Below are positions 61,706 to 64,000 of a DNA stretch of 64,000 nt, piece after piece. How positions within the stretch are numbered: position 1 is the stretch's first letter; every line of letters begins with the position of its first letter. The translations under genes and the position numbers were made by a program. The DNA is from Baylisascaris procyonis (taxonomy: Eukaryota > Nematoda > Chromadorea > Rhabditida > Ascarididae): contig JAZARR010000093.1 of assembly GCA_037389465.1 (NCBI GenBank), forward strand, positions 806,001 through 870,000. Direction: 5' to 3'. The notes under the pieces were generated by a model. The model saw only the letters and a program-made list of their open reading frames with translations. It had not been told where the DNA came from and ran no database searches.

Positions 61706-63825
61706 TGCGCTCTCCTAAATTTACAATAACTTCTTAAAAACAAGCCAACTATACAAGTGAAACTTGTTGGCTGAAAGCGAGCAATAATAAAAATGTAGGT
61801 GAGAGGACAATTTTCATGCGACTCTCGTTGCGCTTATCACTACTGATCGCTGATTTTCATCAGACAAAACATACCGATACAACGTAAATAAACAACAATT
61901 TTATATCGGATTCAAAACGGCATTCTAAAATTCAGCGATAAAGCTCAACGAGTATTGCTTATGTCGATGAATATTCTAAACAATAGAGTGGAGATTCGGA
62001 ATTTTTGATGAGTAAAATTTGCGCAATGGGGAATATAATATTCATAAACGATGAGCAGCATAATATTCGTTCAACGCCATATTTTGTGCAATATGGATTA
62101 TTGCTAACTTTACTTATTTCGAGTATAGAACGCTTCTTAAACGACTCACGATTCACACACCTGTGCAAAATAATTAGAGGAGATGTTGGGCTATCGTGAA
62201 ACGCCGAACGGCTTTCAACAATTGCCGACGTTTGTTTTGAAATGTCTATAGCAATTTACCACAACCGAAACAAAATTTACATTGAAATTCTGAATTCGTT
62301 TTTTTTTATATTGAAATTAAATGAAAAATAAATTTGTGTGGATTATGGAGATGGCGATTATACTTTTGGTCAAATTGCCCTATTTTTAGACAGAACATTC
62401 TATTCCGCCCATTTGCTCTGAGATCAGAGATGGAATAACGTCATCCATTATCAAGCTGATAAATGAGCGAAATTTTAATTGCACCAATTTGTAATAAAAT
62501 ATTTAAGAAACATTTCATGAGAAATTCAAATTCTGAAAACAAGAACGAAAACATGCAAAACATCTGCTACTTTATTAAAATAGAAAAATTATTGAAGCAA
62601 CAGTGCGAATATTTCCGAAAAGACGATAGTGGTTCTTTTAAGTGTCACTCATAATGACGCTCGACATCATTCGATGTGGGAGAGGAAGCGGAAGTGAAAA
62701 AAAATCGTGACGTTTTTACCCATGGTATTAGCATCTCATGCATTTTTAATTGGCGTAAGAAAGAGAAAGATGGATTCCACCGCCGTGATATAAGAAGATG
62801 AGGCAATAATACACACTCATGAATTAAATTACCTCCTTTCTTCTCTCCCTCTCCATCCCCTCCACTCATGAAAATATAAAAGAAGCGAAAACAGTGCGTG
62901 CAAATGTGGAGTGATCCATGATATTCGTTGTATTCACTTCACCATTATTTCTTTCACTTTGGTTATGCTTGTTTATAACACCAATAACTACAAAAGAATG
63001 GATGATCTAGTGATTAAACGTGATTAATGATAAGTATTGATTTATTGATAATGCTTCCGAGCAATACGAAATAGAAAAAGACCATTGATTTTGAAGGATC
63101 ATTGAAAAGTTTAACGTGGATGCCACTCTTAGCTGATCACGTTTTCTCTAACATTTATTACAGCTGGCTGTGAGATCGACACACCTGATAATGGCTTCGC
63201 AAGAATGCAATTTGGCCGCCAAATATGTGGACGTGAAAAAATTTTCTGCAAATATTTATGTTTATTCCTTCTTGAACAAATGCACTCTTTGTAGATACAT
63301 CCGAAAGTAAACAACGCAAGTTGTAAGCGTCATACATTTGCACTACTCAATATTTTCTTGAGCATTGGCTGCTTGCAAATGATGATCGAAAATCCACATA
63401 TTACAAGTTTTTTTCGTATTGTAGAATCGAGGTTCTAAACGCAAACTATGTCTTTAGCAATAGTGTTAACATTTTCTCCATCTGTCATTAACCTAATATT
63501 GCATCAGTATTTCTTTTCTCTATCATTAAGCTAAGTCCGCAGTCATATCACTCAATACGCTACTTAGAACATTTTTAAATAAACTTTGATAAGGGAACTC
63601 CTCTATAAAAGAAAAACTGACTGCCATCATTACATATTTTTGGATAAAAACGGTGAATACAAAATATCAAAAAATGCGCTTTCGTAAATTTACGCACAAT
63701 TTACGTCCCAATTGTGACGCGTTTGTAAGACTTGCCGATTCGTTTAAATATGTATATTTGATTGAGCATGTTATATTGGTTGCTAGTAAATAATGGAAAC
63801 AGTCGAAATGATGATGCTTGAAGTG

Positions 63826-63860
63826 CGAAAAGCGCATATCGCGCCAACTTTTTTGGTGCA
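63826..63860 (-). repeat. Dispersed repeat family 2, copy f
   Basis: On the minus strand GCACCAAAAAAGTTGGCGCG then ATATGCGCTTTTCG, matching copy a closely over 30 bp. Confidence 0.5.
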
Positions 63861-64000
63861 ATTTCCCACTTGCTGTAGTGCTGAAGATAGATTGAATTCC
63901 AATGTACAATTAAAGAAATTCATCTATAAATTGTATAAAATCTTATGCTGATTACTATCACTAAGAAATCAAATAAGATAAACAGCTAATTTTATGTGTT

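Larger units (their letters stand above)
58505..64000. other. Right-hand flank: repeats and unassigned ORFs
   Basis: No recognisable gene. Holds family-1 copies at 60050, 60528 and 61242, family-2 copies at 58828, 60963 and 63826, a polypurine tract near 59.39-59.42 kb, and two short coding-like ORFs (59060-59245 and 61458-61705) listed separately. Confidence 0.45.

Overview
This window is AT-rich nuclear DNA from an animal. The genes are broken into many short exons by introns of about 0.3 to 4.4 kb, with GT..AG ends and acceptors that mostly read TTTTCAG or TTTGCAG. That splice-site style, the single-copy DRAG-1/RGM-type gene and the sigma-class-like glutathione S-transferase suggest a nematode, probably a parasitic one with a repeat-laden genome of moderate gene density. 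The phylum assignment is inference; the gene identities rest on conserved protein motifs and unbroken exon phasing. No CRISPR array, operon, rRNA or intact tRNA is visible.

Layout. 260-2444 (minus): complete UBE2G2-type ubiquitin-conjugating enzyme, 4 exons, 172 aa. 6114-16063 (minus): complete glucose-6-phosphate isomerase, 13 exons, 552 aa, with catalytic Glu356, His387 and Lys517 all present. 16.1-31.5 kb: a long stretch with no gene I can name; it holds one unrecognised exon-like segment (26428-26559, minus), a locally GC-richer block (22.88-23.57 kb) and scattered repeats. 31588-34776 (plus): 5-exon sigma-class-like GST, 212 aa, whose first intron carries a degenerate 43-bp minisatellite. 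34.8-43.9 kb: no convincing gene. 43902-57273 (minus): repulsive guidance molecule / DRAG-1 family gene, a GPI-anchored BMP co-receptor type, 7 exons; exon 1 is provisional. About 56234-58504 (plus): exons of an unrecognised gene whose first part runs antisense through DRAG-1 intron 1. 58.5-64 kb: repeats and two short unassigned ORFs.

The genes do not form a functional cluster: they cover ER-associated protein degradation, glycolysis, a thiol-transferase-like fold and BMP signalling. The unusual material is mostly structural: a GST fold that has lost the tyrosine and Gln-Ser positions used for glutathione; an RGM protein lacking the Gly-Asp-Pro-His self-cleavage site; at least two dispersed repeat families (one built from a conserved core plus a CAGACA-rich tail); tRNA-derived SINE-like pieces; five (TA)n arrays; and recurrent polypurine/G-quadruplex-prone tracts.
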